A DNA stretch of 64,000 nucleotides, taken from Kryptolebias marmoratus (taxonomy: Eukaryota; Chordata; Actinopteri; Cyprinodontiformes; Rivulidae). The stretch's first letter is position 1, and each line of letters starts with the position of its first letter. The stretch lies in NCBI RefSeq assembly GCF_001649575.2, contig NC_051435.1, positions 4,257,399-4,321,398 on the forward strand, in the 5' to 3' direction. Both the position numbers and the translations under genes were made by a program. Of the stretch, positions 48,241-61,128 are shown piece after piece. Below the pieces are notes generated by a model, which was not told where the DNA came from, did no database searches, and was given only the letters and a program-made list of their open reading frames with translations.

Positions 48241-48589
48241 CAGGAAATTACACGATCACCCACCAACATTAAATGCAGGCGATAGTTACAGAATTAAAGG
48301 ATTTATTTTAGCATGCAACCATGTGAGTTTTGCATCAAAATAAACTGGTGCAACTGGTAATTTACTTGTGAGAGCAAATGATTTTAACATTTTATATTTG
48401 TATAAAATTAAATCAAAGATTGCTGCAAAACTACCAGTGCTTTACTCTGGGATTCCTGAAACCTACAGAGTTTGTGTCTCACACAAAGAAGCATTTTAAC
48501 ACAGACCTAAAGCCACCTGTTTTTTATTGGAAGACACAAAAGCCATTGTTTAACGACAGGAACCTGGGACAAACAATCATCTGTGGATC

Positions 48590-48805
48590 CCGCCATCATG
48601 ACACCCAGCCCCCGTTATCCTAACATCCACCATCTGTTTGGGGGGTAGGGCTGTCTGTTTCCATGGTAACCCTGTACCCCTCCTCCCTATAAGATATGGG
48701 GCTTCTATTGTGTGCCCCACGTGCATTATGCTCCAACTGTAACCCGACCAAAGGGGTGGTGGTCTCGCCTACAGGACTCAAATAAAAGATTTTTTTTTTT
48801 TTGGA
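48590..48805 (+). other. Promoter-like block with TATA and poly(A) signal, possible solo-LTR fragment
   Basis: This GC-richer island has a TATA-like CCCTATAAGATATGG, followed about 95 bp later by CAAATAAAAGA and a T-run. That spacing of TATA and poly(A) signal is the arrangement seen in an LTR. No TG...CA ends, primer site or target duplication were identified, so this is tentative. Confidence 0.25.
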
Positions 48806-51297
48806 CAGGATCTGTAAATTAGTTTTCTTGACACATATGTTACAAATGAAAGGCAATAAAAAAAAAACTTGACTGCAAAATATGCAGGTCAGAAAAAAAA
48901 AGAGAAGAAATTCCTCAGTAGGAACCTCACTGTGTAGAAGATCAGCTCCCTTCCCCCCAAGCAAAAGAAGGTGACCTTGCAAATTAAGCCCACCCACCCC
49001 CTTTTACCCGATGCCTAGTCACCCCGGCTCCCCTGATGGATTTTTCCAGAGGTGAGAAGATAGCGAGGAGTTGGAAGTGGTAAGCTTGCAAGAAAAGAGT
49101 ATTAAAAAGGAGTTTAGCATCTGTTTAATGAAAATAAAGTCAGCCTAAATATCTCAGATACAGCCTACAGCAACTAATATTTGTCTAAATCTATTGTGAG
49201 GCACAGCAGTTTCAATAAATATGTGTGCTAAAATCTGATTATCGGTTCTTCTGGCAGGCAAGGGTTAAAAGTACCACCTTCAACTTTTATTCCAACAGCA
49301 ATTAGTGGCAGTAGTGATGTAATTACACTGACTTTCACTGGCATTTCATTAACATCCCTGGCTTTTTTTGTTGCATGTGGGCTTGTAGGGGTGATAAACA
49401 GCACAGATTTTAGGCCTGCAAGCTCATTTATCTGTGCATGCAGTTTTATCCTTTAACAATCTGGGCATCTGAGACCTTTTAAAACTTTCTACCAGGGATA
49501 ATAAGTCCAACCTGCCTGTTTTTGATATAGTGTGGGGTTACATAAAAGTGAGGCGCTTTGATCTGAGGCAGAACCTTATTAGGCACACAGAGTCCAAAAC
49601 AACACACAGATGGAAAGCATTAGTCCTGTTGGCAGGAAACTCAAGTTTCCTATTGCACTGTGAATTAATAAATTGCAATAAACATTACGGTTATTGCTGA
49701 GTTTAACTTATTTGTATGCAGTGAAGAAATTGCCTCTGACCTTGCAGGTGCTACAACTACACAATCATTCTGTTTTTTTTCTGTTTGGATGGAAGTTCAC
49801 TTTTATAGGACTGATAGAAGAAACTAAAAACATAAAAATCTAAATGAGTGTTGAAATAATGAGTACCTTACTTGTGCAAGGGGGTGCACCATGGATCTGT
49901 CCTGGAGTCACTCATATTTATATGAAATATTTAGGAAATTCAAAACTTTGATAATGCAAATTTCCATGTATATGATGGCCTTCTGGTTGACTTCTTCTCT
50001 GCATCTTCACTAAAACAGGCTCCAAAGTTGTACCTTTTACTGTTTAGCAAAACTTGTGTGATCAAAGGCTTGTTTTGAGTCCCAACAAATTGAAGTTTGT
50101 AGAGTTATTTTATACACAATTAAAGCTACTATCACTACTTCTAACAACTTTGGTAAGAAATCAAAAATTCAACAGAAATCTGAGTTTTAGTTGATGGATT
50201 TCTATTTTTTACGTTTTTATTGAATATTTTGTTATGTAAGGTAACCGGTTTTATATAAGAACCCAAATTGAGGACAAGTTCAGGATTCCAGCAAACATTT
50301 TGAATCACAGGATTAAAGTAAAACAGAGCCCAGAGGATACACGCAGAGGATATGACAAAAACTGAAACAGGTGTGCTGATTAGTAATGGGAGACAGGTGG
50401 TGCGTGAGGAGAAGCACAGAAAACAGAAGACATCCAGTGGCTATGGTAACCAAAACTAACAAAACTCAACATAAATAAGATAACCAAAGCAAGCACTTAA
50501 AAAATCATGAATAAACACAAATGGTAATTGTTAAAAAGACGTGTCATTTCCACTCTGTTGAATTACAATGTGGTCCTGGATAGCTGTGCTACTTTGCAAT
50601 GCTTAAAAGCTTTGAATACCACCTACTGTGGAGTTTAGGCTCATTACAAATTTTGCATAGGCTTTCTAGAATAGAAGAAAACAGAACGATCTTTATTGTC
50701 ACTGTATGGCTCGTAAACAATGCAACCTGGAACAATGAAAGAGTCAAACTTGATGTGGGGAAAAAAGCAGCTACTAGCCTACAACTATCTTTGGTATGCT
50801 TCCATATTCTTATAGTCTTATTAGTTTCTCCTTTCCAAACAAAAAAACTGCACTTAATTAGTAAAAACGGTAATTTAACATTATGCTCCTTCGGTCTCTA
50901 GGATTCATCGTAAACAATGTGAATTAATTTTTGGAACTTATTTTCCTCATTTGGTGAATTCCTTGGATTTCTGAAATCCTTCCCACATAAAGCTGCACAT
51001 TTTATGATTACAGAATAAGAATCAGATACGGCTAATGGGACACTTACAATTAAAAAATGGCCCTTTTGTCCTCATTTTATTCTTAGACTCATTGTATGTT
51101 TAGTTTGCACATGTATTAGGTAATTATTACTGATTGAACAGACCACTCTTGCAGAAGACATTTTAAATAACAAACCTTGTTTTTCACTGGCTGAACACAG
51201 ATTACATAAGAAATCCAGTTTTATTACTGGCAAGAGAATTTAATTTGGAAGCAAAAACACAACTGGAATTTTTTAATGTTAACTTGGACAGATTCTA

Positions 51298-51325
51298 ATT
51301 AAATGACATTCCAATGTCATTTAAT
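51298..51325. repeat. Perfect 13-bp inverted repeat
   Basis: ATTAAATGACATT, a CC spacer, then its exact reverse complement. Confidence 0.9.
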
Positions 51326-52686
51326 GAAATGAGCAAGTAAATTTTCCTGGGTGTGTTAACATAGAGATTGCCTCAAGAGTGCAAATAAAAAACAAGTCAA
51401 ACAAACAAATAAAAAAGCAGTTGTATCTACTTGTGCGACCACAGAAAACAATATGTCAAAATATTTGCATCTATTTGAACATAACCTGCTACAGTGATCC
51501 AAGCAGAAAATAAAAATACTTGGATAAACAAAGCAAACAGTCGTCCAGTGTGGAAGTGATTCCTGTGGAGCAGGTTTTTTTTCATGTTCATGACGCTTGA
51601 ATATTTCCGCTCAGTCTGTTCTGACCACAGCAGCACAAGGGGAAATGTTACGGGTTTCCTTATTTAAGTTGCTCAAGCATTGAGCCACAAAAAAGAAGAA
51701 AAAATAGTCTAACTCCAGCAACACAAGTGTGTTTGGAGAAAAAAACACAACATAATGATTCATCATAAGTCACTATTGTGAAGAAAAGAAGAAGGAGGCC
51801 CTTGAAGCCCTTTCACCTCCTTTGTTGGATTTGATTTAGTTGCATCAGATCTGTGGAGCAGTTTTTCAAGTCTGCGAGACTAAAGTATTACGCTGAAATA
51901 TAACATAAAAATAAGAGCAAACAAGTGGTGTAAGACCATATCCACCCCGATGGGAATGATTCATAAAATCTATTTTTTTTTTCTAAAAACACTCAAGTCT
52001 GCACTGAAACACTAACAGAAGAATACTGAGCTTCCTTTGTTGAAAAATCATATGACTACTTTAGTACACAGCCCAACCCAGACGGGTTTGTTCAAAACTG
52101 CTGTTTACTTTTCTACAAAATAAAGTTAGAAATTGTTCTAATAACTATTGATCTGAAACATGACTTTCATGTCTGCATGTGCAAAGCTATCGAGACCCTA
52201 GCAATGTACACACACCAGCTTTTGACTTATTGCTCCACGGTTTTGTCTCCTCACCATTAGTTGTCGATAATTTACTGGTTTGTCAATTGTCTCTTAGTAA
52301 GAAAATAAGTCTGAAGTGATTTCAACCCAGGAGTTCAACAGTTCATGTGTCCTTTTTTTCACCTGATGGTATGAATTGTACAAATTTGGATCATTTAAAA
52401 TGTTCTGACAAAGTTTCCACTCAAAACAAGAGATTATGTTGTTTTTCTTGTTCTGTACAATCACACATGGTCAATCACAGGCAGAGCGGGTGGACCCTTG
52501 CTTACTTTTACAGATGACACTCAGAAACCATGGATTGAGCCTCAGTTACATGAAGCTCAGTCCAAACCAAGTAAGGGGGAGATGAAACTGATGCATGAAT
52601 CAAGACTTAGAATACAGTTTTACAAGCTATGCACATAATAATTGGTGCAGGTTAATTTATTGTCCTAATCAGTGTTAAAATTGGTC

Positions 52687-52725
52687 AACATTGATTAAGT
52701 GCAGCTTCTGCACTTAATCAATGTT
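52687..52725. repeat. Perfect 18-bp inverted repeat with a 3-nt loop
   Basis: AACATTGATTAAGTGCAG at 52687-52704, loop CTT, then the exact reverse complement at 52708-52725. As RNA it would fold into a very tight hairpin. No flanking extension of the stem was found. Confidence 0.92.
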
Positions 52726-54917
52726 TCAATCTTGTTCAAAATATTGGCCACAGGGTGCTGGTCGCTTGGTCACAAACACGTAGAATTTAGTGACACAGAA
52801 CATTTGGATATTTTCACCAACCAGCGTCTGACAGTCTTAGCCCAGTGACATGCTGAAGCTCCATTAAGAAATATTATTTATGACCAACTCTTTAAAGATG
52901 TTTACACTTTTTAAATCTAAAATTGGGTTTTGATTTGTTGCTCAATCAATCCTTGCATATTTATGTTGTTTAGTCTAATCAGAACTTGAGAGCTCCTCTC
53001 ATTCGTGACCAAAGTGCTCCTAATAAGAAGCTGATCAAACTGTATAAAAACTTCTGTGAACTACAGTATAAATGTAGTGCTAACAAAATAGAAAAACAGC
53101 TGTTTCCAAAACCTTTGGAAGGTTTCTATAATTTGAAATTGCCTATAATTACATTTTGTGGAAAAAGTGAAGAATTTTGCTCCTAACCAGCATCTTTTTT
53201 TTTCAACCCTAACCAATTAGTTTTCCTGCGTAAAGATACATAAAAAGAAAAGCAATGCTCTCATATGGAACCTAGAAAAGACTTTACCAGGAGTGTCCAA
53301 AATGAAACAAAGTGAAATGCACATTTCAGACTGAAGCCACAACCAGCAGAAAGAAACTCCCTCATTTATGTGTAATTAAATCTTGGGTGCTGGTTCATTA
53401 AGTAAATGTAGACTAAAGTACAGCATTTTACATCATAAGTACAAGTAAACAATAAAATGGCAATGCTTCAGCTTGGCAAATGGACAATGCGTTTTTTTAA
53501 ACAAATATGCATAAATCAGCCTCTGCACTTAAGCAGCGATGCAGTTATGAGTAGATTTTATTTAATAATTTTTTTCAAGAAGTTGCTCTTTGAAATCTTT
53601 GTTTTTGGTGACAGTGGATGTTCTGCACGAAAGCATTTAAAAAAATTAAATAAAAGAGGTTTATTTTAAGCCTCCGGTGCTCTGTATGTGTCAATAAATG
53701 AATCATAATTCAGAATGTAAGGTATCAGTAGTCAAGAGGCTGATACAGTAAATTAATGAGAGCAACGAGGTCTTGATGCATGAATAAACATGAAAAAGCA
53801 GATTTTATGGTCAGTTGTTGATGAATCCACACCTGTCTAAAATAAGAGCTAGCTTCAGCTGATGGTCTGTGGATCACCGGGACACTCTAAATTACACCTC
53901 ATGAATAAAAGCATGCTTCTGGTTAACAATAGAGCTTCTGCTGCAGCCTGAGAAGGGGGAAGGGCAGTGCATTCCTCCACTGACCTGCTGCTTGCAGCAG
54001 ATATTAAACAATAACAGTTCCTCTTTGTCTGACTTCAGCAGTAATGAGAAGAATGATGATCTACATCCATGAATGTTCTGCGTTTACAGAAAACATGTCA
54101 ATAAAAATACCTTTTAAGGTGGAGGTGAGCAAACAATGAAGATAAACGTGAAGAACAACGTGGTTCTGAGCGATTACCTGGAGAAGAGTATGTTCATACC
54201 TGGTTTACGTCACCTCTGGTGAAAGAGCCACAGCTGCTGACGTATATCATCTCAAAGTTAATATCGCCTTTAATTTAATTGACATAAACGCCATAAACAT
54301 CACATTTTACCCCAATATGAGTCTATGAAAGTCTACAACATGCTGAGTTCAGACAAAAGATGATTTATGGCACTACAAGTCCTGATGTGGAACAGAGATT
54401 TTAGCTAATAATGAAAGCAGTTATGAACAAATAATATCTTACTCGTTGTAAATACAGGAGCTTTCTGAATAGCACCAGTTTAATTCTGACCTGAATGTCG
54501 ATCTAATGGCTACTTTGTGTCGGGATTTGGGGTTTTGGTTTGCAGTTTGTAGTCTTTTTGTTTAAGTTGGAGTTTATTGTTTAGTTTATTCAGTTATCTT
54601 GTTAGTTTGGTTCGTGTACTTTCTGTCTCTGTCTCTTGTGTCTGTGTTTGTTTTCATCTACATCTCCCCAGTTTTGTCATCTGTTTACCTGCCACACCCA
54701 TCTCCACCTTTACGTCACTGTCAGTTTGGCATTACAAGGTTGTTTACGTGAAATTTTGTGTTTTCTTGCGAACACAAAAAGCAGCAGCAGTGTTCTGTAG
54801 CACTTCCAGTGCAGCCTGAGGCAGCTCTGCCAAAAGAAAATCGCATTTTTACCACAATAACTGTGTAGTATGAAATTAATGGTGGTGTGGAGGTTTATAA
54901 AATAGCATTTGTGTAAA

Positions 54918-55230
54918 CCAGTGTTTTTTAAAAAAAATTAGGGGTGGGGCCCAGCTTGGGGTCATGAAACACCAAATGGGGCTTCTTGAGAAAATCTATG
55001 GAAACCAAATGAACTTTAGAAATAATGGCAAATAGCATAGCTTTAACTGATACAAATAAATGAAAAACAATGGACAAAAATGCATAAAAACCTTTATAAT
55101 CTTTGTCAGTGCACTTTGTTAAGTAGCTTATTAGCAAGTTTTGTATATTTTAGCAATAAAGCAGGGGTCTCAAACCTCTGCAACCTTTATTTTGTTGGTT
55201 AAAAATTAAAAAAGGTTTGTGAACCACTGG
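54918..55230. mobile_element. hAT-like MITE relic
   Basis: The left end CCAGTGTTTTTT and right end AACCACTGG form short inverted ends of the CAGTGGTTCTCAAAC type seen in fish hAT elements. The interior carries the typical GGGGTGGGGCCCAGCTTGG and GGGTCATGAAAC blocks. An 8-bp target duplication is not clear. Confidence 0.5.
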
Positions 55231-55740
55231 TATAAACCACTGGAAAATATTTGAGAATGGAGTTTATTTTAAGACAGTGACTATCTGTTAACTAGTCTGC
55301 AACATGTAACATATTAATTGTTCATAACCTCCCCACCTCAAAGAAGCTGAACTATCCCTTTAAGTTAAAATGCCTTTTTTGTTCTTGAACAGAAAGAAAA
55401 ATGGGTTCAGGGAGACTGTGGGGGTGTCAGGAAGTCCATGTGTTGCTTTTTCCAAGGAAAGTGTGACCAAAAAACAAAGAAACCGCTGGCAGCGACTTCC
55501 CAACATCTGCATCATCACCCTTTCTGACTGTGTTCCTCCTCATGACCCAAAAACAAACATCTGAACCCAGATTGCAGCATTCTTTTCTCCTGATGTTCCA
55601 GTCTGAGCCATGCAGGCAGGTGCAGAGAACCCTCTCAGGTTAGAACATGATCCACATTAAATGCTGACTTATGCTTGGTAAAACTCCAGGAAATGCAGCT
55701 TTATTTGAAATCCCAAGAACTGGATTTGATTCAACGTTTT

Positions 55741-56086
55741 ATTCCTCCGCAGCCTAAAAGCACAATGACGGAAATAGGAAAGATTGCATGAGGAGAGCAG
55801 GCCTCCTTGCTGGCAGCGGCTCCTGAGCAGACGGGGGGTGGGGTGCGCGGCGAGCCGCAGCGCAAACTGGGAGGAGAAAAAATGGGGGGAGGTTTGGGAA
55901 CCGTCTTTGTCCTCACCCAGTAGTTCAACTCACACAACTGGAGAAGCTCGGAGTCTCCTCGGTGGAAAAGAAGAACAACTGAATGGCTTGATATTTCCTG
56001 TGGAGGGCTCGCTTTGAAAGAAGAGAAAACCGAGAAGAAGCTGCTAGAAAAGCGACAACTTTAAGGAGACAGAAGACGAACTGAAG
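55741..56086 (+). promoter_or_regulatory. Probable promoter and non-coding first exon of the connexin gene
   Basis: A GC-rich, CpG-bearing island (GTGCGCGGCGAGCCGCAGCG near 55,843) stands out from AT-rich surroundings. It is followed by purine-rich sequence ending at a consensus donor, CTGAAG|GTAAAA (exon end 56086). The nearest plus-strand acceptor in front of a real gene is CCCCACAG at 61091-61098, thirty bases before the connexin ATG. Connexin genes commonly have exactly this layout: a non-coding exon 1 and a coding exon 2. Confidence 0.5.
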
Positions 56087-59000
56087 GTAAAAAAATGCCT
56101 CCAAAACAAAACGTGGCGGCGCAGAAACGCCTCAACATCACCCTTTGGAAGCAAATAGTGCTTTATTAGCTTTCATTTGCAACTCTGAGTACTGTAAACT
56201 GTGGAGAACAGCTTTAGTTTGGTAACGAAGCAGCCAAAGAAAGTCGAAGTGCGTAAATGTGTCGTTAGACGGCAGCTGAAGTTTACGCGCACAAGCTGGG
56301 AAAAATCAGAGCTGATTAAAGCACAAAACCAGCTCTGAATATGTAAAACTATTAGCATTTAACGGCCTATTTGGACCAAATGAAGTCATTAATTTACTGT
56401 GGTGGCATGCAACCCCTTTTTTGAGAAATAATTTTTAGTCTTTTTGTCATAAAGAAATGAGCCGGAATCACATCCTGTTTTTCCTCTCTCCATTAAACCC
56501 ACACACCAGCCTACATGACATGTTTGAATATTCCATGTTTATTGTTCAAGTTTCTTTATATAATAATAATATAGATTATGTGCGGGTGTAAATGTCAGCC
56601 TGTATGGCTCCACTGTGTCGTTGTTTGGCACGAGGAGATTTTTCTCCGCATGCTCTTCCTAATGGGATTAGTTTTCATTATATGCCATTTATTTAATTGA
56701 AATGCGGAATTGTTTAAGGTAAAACCTGCATGTAACTTTGAGTCGTATCATTTCTTTCACTGTTTGCAAAATATTCACTTAAACACAAGAAAATCCAGTT
56801 TTTATTCTGTCATGAGGAAATAAAAGGTGGATTGGGTTGAATTAAATTTTCTGAGTAGGACCAACACATTTGTCCAAATGTAGCCACTCACTTAGGTCAT
56901 CCTTTAGTTTTCCCTTCTCAGGCCATGGGCCCCTCAGCCTGAGGGCTTCAGGCTGCAGAAGGATTAACTATAACCCATCTCCCAGATGTGAGGGGCCACA
57001 AAGGCCCTTCTGTTCTGCAGGGCTGGGCCAGAAAGGAACCTCTGCAGCTTGGAAACAGACTGAAAAGTGTCAAGTGCCACATATAGGTCTTTACTGCCTG
57101 GGTGGAGGGATTCTAACCCACAGAATGTCTTTGGAGAAAGTGAAAAGATGCTACTGATTAAATGAAAGCATGCATAATTTAAAAATATTTCTTGCAGGGC
57201 AGGGTTATACTGCACCACTCTGACTTTCTGACCTGATATCTGGAGTCCACGTGGCCTGAGTGGATGTAGAAAGAAGTCATTCAAAAGTGTTGCAAAGATG
57301 TAAACGTAGCTTTAAATCTCATTATTGCTGCTCTTCCATGCCCTCATGTCCTGTAAATATAGATATATACTGAATTATTTGTGTATACTGGAGGTGACTG
57401 AAAACTTCTGCCACCTTATAGCCCCATGTCATACCCTGGTGATTCAATTTTGGATCTGGTCATTAATCATTGCTTATCTGTTTTATTACACAATAAAAGT
57501 AGCCCGAATTCTAACCTCTATCCAACTTAGAAATAAATACAGTTTGCTTTATCTTTGGATCCTTAACCCTATTTATCTTTATTTCTGACTATTCTATAAT
57601 ATATTGGGCTTACACAGTAACCCCTAAACCCTAATCTTAACCAGATGAGTAGATAATAGTAGAGGTTGCCAGATATGTTTTTTTTTTTTTCTGATGCCTA
57701 TCTTTGTGCAGCAGCAGTTGCTACACGTTCATTTTCCTGCGTATTAACTGGTTAGATATGCACAGGCATGTTGGATTGCAGATTGTTTAAGAACTGTAAA
57801 ATATCAACCGAATATGCAGCAGGTTAATTAAAATCAGCAGCTGTCAAGATGGCTACCAAGAGACTAATGGCAGATGTTCTTTTTTATATCTGCAATGTCC
57901 GTGTAGTGTTTTGTAAGTACAAAGTGGTGAAAGTATAAACTAACCAGCATCTTTTGTGTTGTGTAAGTCTCTTTAAAACATCTAGCACATGGTCAGATAT
58001 GTAAAACATCACAACCTACTCATGAAACAGAATTTAAATCACCTTTTCAGTTCAAACAACTGGAATAAAAAACCCTGAATACCAATCATCACCAGGTAAA
58101 GTCAGCATCAGATTAAATCTGATTCTGCAGCTCTTTTTGAAAGGCAGCATTTTGACTGGAGGTGACTGAGTAAATAATGTAAAATGTGACCTGCTGCTTT
58201 TGCAATAAAATAAGTCCTGGAAGTATGGCAGAAAACAGACTGATGCCACGATCTCCCCCTCAGCCTTTGTGCAATCTGAAGCCCTCATGTGCCGTCATAA
58301 GATGATTGGAAGCTACTTATTAAAATGACTTCCAGTTCTAACTTTTGGATGTGCAACTATGTGAAAAGTTCACAATAAAACCATGGTTTTAATTTTTCCT
58401 TTGTGAGGCAAATCTAAGCCATTCATATCTGACGTATAAAGCGGAGTCTAACAGTCCATATCACCTGGAACAGCCTGAATCTGGGTTTTCCTTGCATAAA
58501 GGCAGATCTTTACGTACGTTCTTCTTGAGTCCCTTACAGACCAGCTGTTAAAGCCTTTAAAAGGTAGTTATGAAACCATAACTGAGATTGAACTGCAAAG
58601 TCATCAAGAGTTCCCTAGAGCAAAACTCTCAAATAGCTGCCATTGTCAGCTTGAGATTAAAAGTTTTTGTTTCTTAGACATGGTTGTGAACAATGAGGAT
58701 CACTTCTAATCTACGTTAATTTTGACCTCTTACCTTGCAGTATGTCTAACACGATAGATATGTTTAAATCTTCCGATAAAAGGGCTTGAACTGGCCTGTA
58801 AAACCCATAACCTGTTTGCGATTGTGTTGTTATTAAGGACTGTGCCATTTTCAAACTATGCGTCACTTGAGGAGCAGGTTTTGGAGATCTTAAAATCACT
58901 GGGACATTCTGTTTGTAAATGTACAACTGTTGACGGTAGGCGTGTACAGGTAAGCTGCAGGTGAACGATGGTATGTTTCCAGTAGAATTGAAGTGTTGAA

Positions 59001-61098
59001 TAATTGTACTCGGTTAGGAGTGGGTTAGTGGTGTGACATGTTTTGTCAGTTTTAGCACTTCTTGGAAGGACGGAGACCGGCAGAAAGTTTGAGTTCATTG
59101 CGCGGTTTTAAAAACGTTTTAAATGTAAACGCACGGAAAAAAAGCAGCGTGCAATCTCATACTGAAAGACAAAGTTCTGTTCAAACCTTAGAAACATGGG
59201 TTTACACTGTACAGTGTTAAATAGTGAGCTTTGTGCACCTTTGGACTGTTCTCTTTGGAGCACCCTGAAGATGAATTTTATGAACGGGCACTACATAAAA
59301 AATGAATTTTTTTGAAATGAACTCTAATCCTGGGTGGTTTTAAACAATTTGGAAATCAAACATCAGGATCCCATTTATCCCTGATACAAAGTGGCACACA
59401 TCATGTGGCAGGCTTGGACAATAATATCTAAGAAAGCCACTTTTAGAGCAGAGTGCTTCAACAAAATTTATACAATTATGTGAAATACAAATCCCATCAG
59501 ACAGCAAATACAACAGTTAAAAAGTTAAAAACTTTAAAAAATAAGCCTTTCTCTCAGAGGTCATGTTTACTTTGTCATTCTGGGCAGATTTAAAAGCAGC
59601 GTGATGAAATTATGTCTCACAGCTCGAGTCAGTACAAAATGACTCCAAAAAAGACAGAATGATTCAGTACAAAGACTGCTGATAGCACAAAATGCAACCA
59701 GTACCCGAATTAGAGATATGAAACTGTCAAAAAACATAAAACATGATAATAGTTGTAACCACATGGACCACAATGATCTAAAATATGTTTGCATGCATGA
59801 AATATCTCCTCAGATTAAAACTACACTTTCACACATTTAAAAGTTCGCTGGTATGTGCCTGCTTGGCCTAAACTGCGGCAGTGTGGTTTTGTAAGAGTGA
59901 ATCATGGTTCCATGAAGTTACTCATTGGGTTAATTGCAGATAGTGTGAAACCACAAGACCTTATTTTAATTTGTGAGACTTGAAGATGTGAACAGCGTTT
60001 AAACGTGATTTTGTGAGAGTGTGTCAGAGCAGATCAGACTGAGCTAATTCAGCTGAGCGTGACTTGTTTTCCAAGAACTGATTGTTGAATCATGGCCTTA
60101 AGTTGAACAGTGAAACCAGTCACATGCCAGTATAGTTCTTTTAACTGTGGAACATGGTTGAGATCTTTCCAGAATAATAATAAAAAGAAAAATAACGGTT
60201 ATTTCCTGGTAAATGAAGAACAATAGTCATTTAGAACTTCGATACCCAGGGATCCTTGCCTGAACATGCTTTCATTAAAACTGCAGGAAGTCGAGTTCCT
60301 GGGACTGGGATGTTTATATTGTAATGCTGTAGCACTACCTTGTGGCTGCCTTATGTAACAACAGTCAAGGCAAAAAAAAAGGAATGAAACAAATGGATGT
60401 CAAGTATTTTGTACTTTGCAAAAGTCATGAGTAATTTCTTATTTCTTTATAGTTTGCCTCAAACGAAAGAAACTTTAGTAATTGGCATATCTCAGTGTGG
60501 TGAACAGTGTGTCTTTAAAAAATTGAGAAATTGGACAAATGGCCTCAAACTGATTTTTCATTTTTAATAGATCCAGCTAAGAACTGTAACATATTGTCTG
60601 TCTGAGTAGCTAGTAACCAAGTGGTTAAAGACCCCATTTAAAATGATTTCTCTGCTAAGTTGTCTATGCAGTGGCACAAAACTGGTTTATCCCTTGAAAT
60701 TAGGTGCATTTTTATGGTTTATTGATTAGTTCAGTTGGTTATTAACAACAAAATGATTCTCTTAAAATGATCAAGTACAAAAAATGAGTCAAAAAGACCT
60801 TCAGAAAGCTCTGAGAATCTTTATAGGTAAAGGTATGAAATCAAATATGATAAAGATTATCCTGAACTATATTAAATGTTGCAGTTTACCTCTATAGTTT
60901 TCCAGGTATGTTGATAAGCGAATCTGAAATGCAGGTGCACACTCAATGTAAGCAAAGCACCAGTCATGCGTTCTCAATGTTTGCTCACATATTTTTATTT
61001 CAGGACACATTAACCATGTTTTCTTCTTTTGTCAGTGACAGGTTTATTGGTGAAGTAATTGGGGAATTTTTTATAAATATTTCCTTTTCCCCCCACAG
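56087..61098 (+). other. Probable first intron of the connexin gene
   Basis: Five kilobases without supported coding sequence, mostly AT-rich. Open frames of up to 106 codons (for example 56964-57284 minus) show no family signature. No transposon was recognised with confidence. Confidence 0.5.
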
Positions 61099-61128
61099 GA
61101 CTGACTGCTTTCCTGTCCCACAAGCAAA

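Larger units (their letters stand above)
33681..55740. other. Gene-poor interval between the chemokine receptor and the connexin
   Basis: About 22 kb without any coding region I can support. All open frames are under about 130 codons and lack family motifs or exon-like borders. Listed separately are CTCF-like sites, simple repeats, interspersed repeats, a tandem duplication, palindromes and a hAT-like MITE. Candidate regulatory stretches are noted among the findings. Confidence 0.6.

Noticed and set aside
40005..51640. Numerous 60-130 codon open frames in the gene desert
   Set aside because: AT-rich random frames without motifs, exon-like borders or start context.
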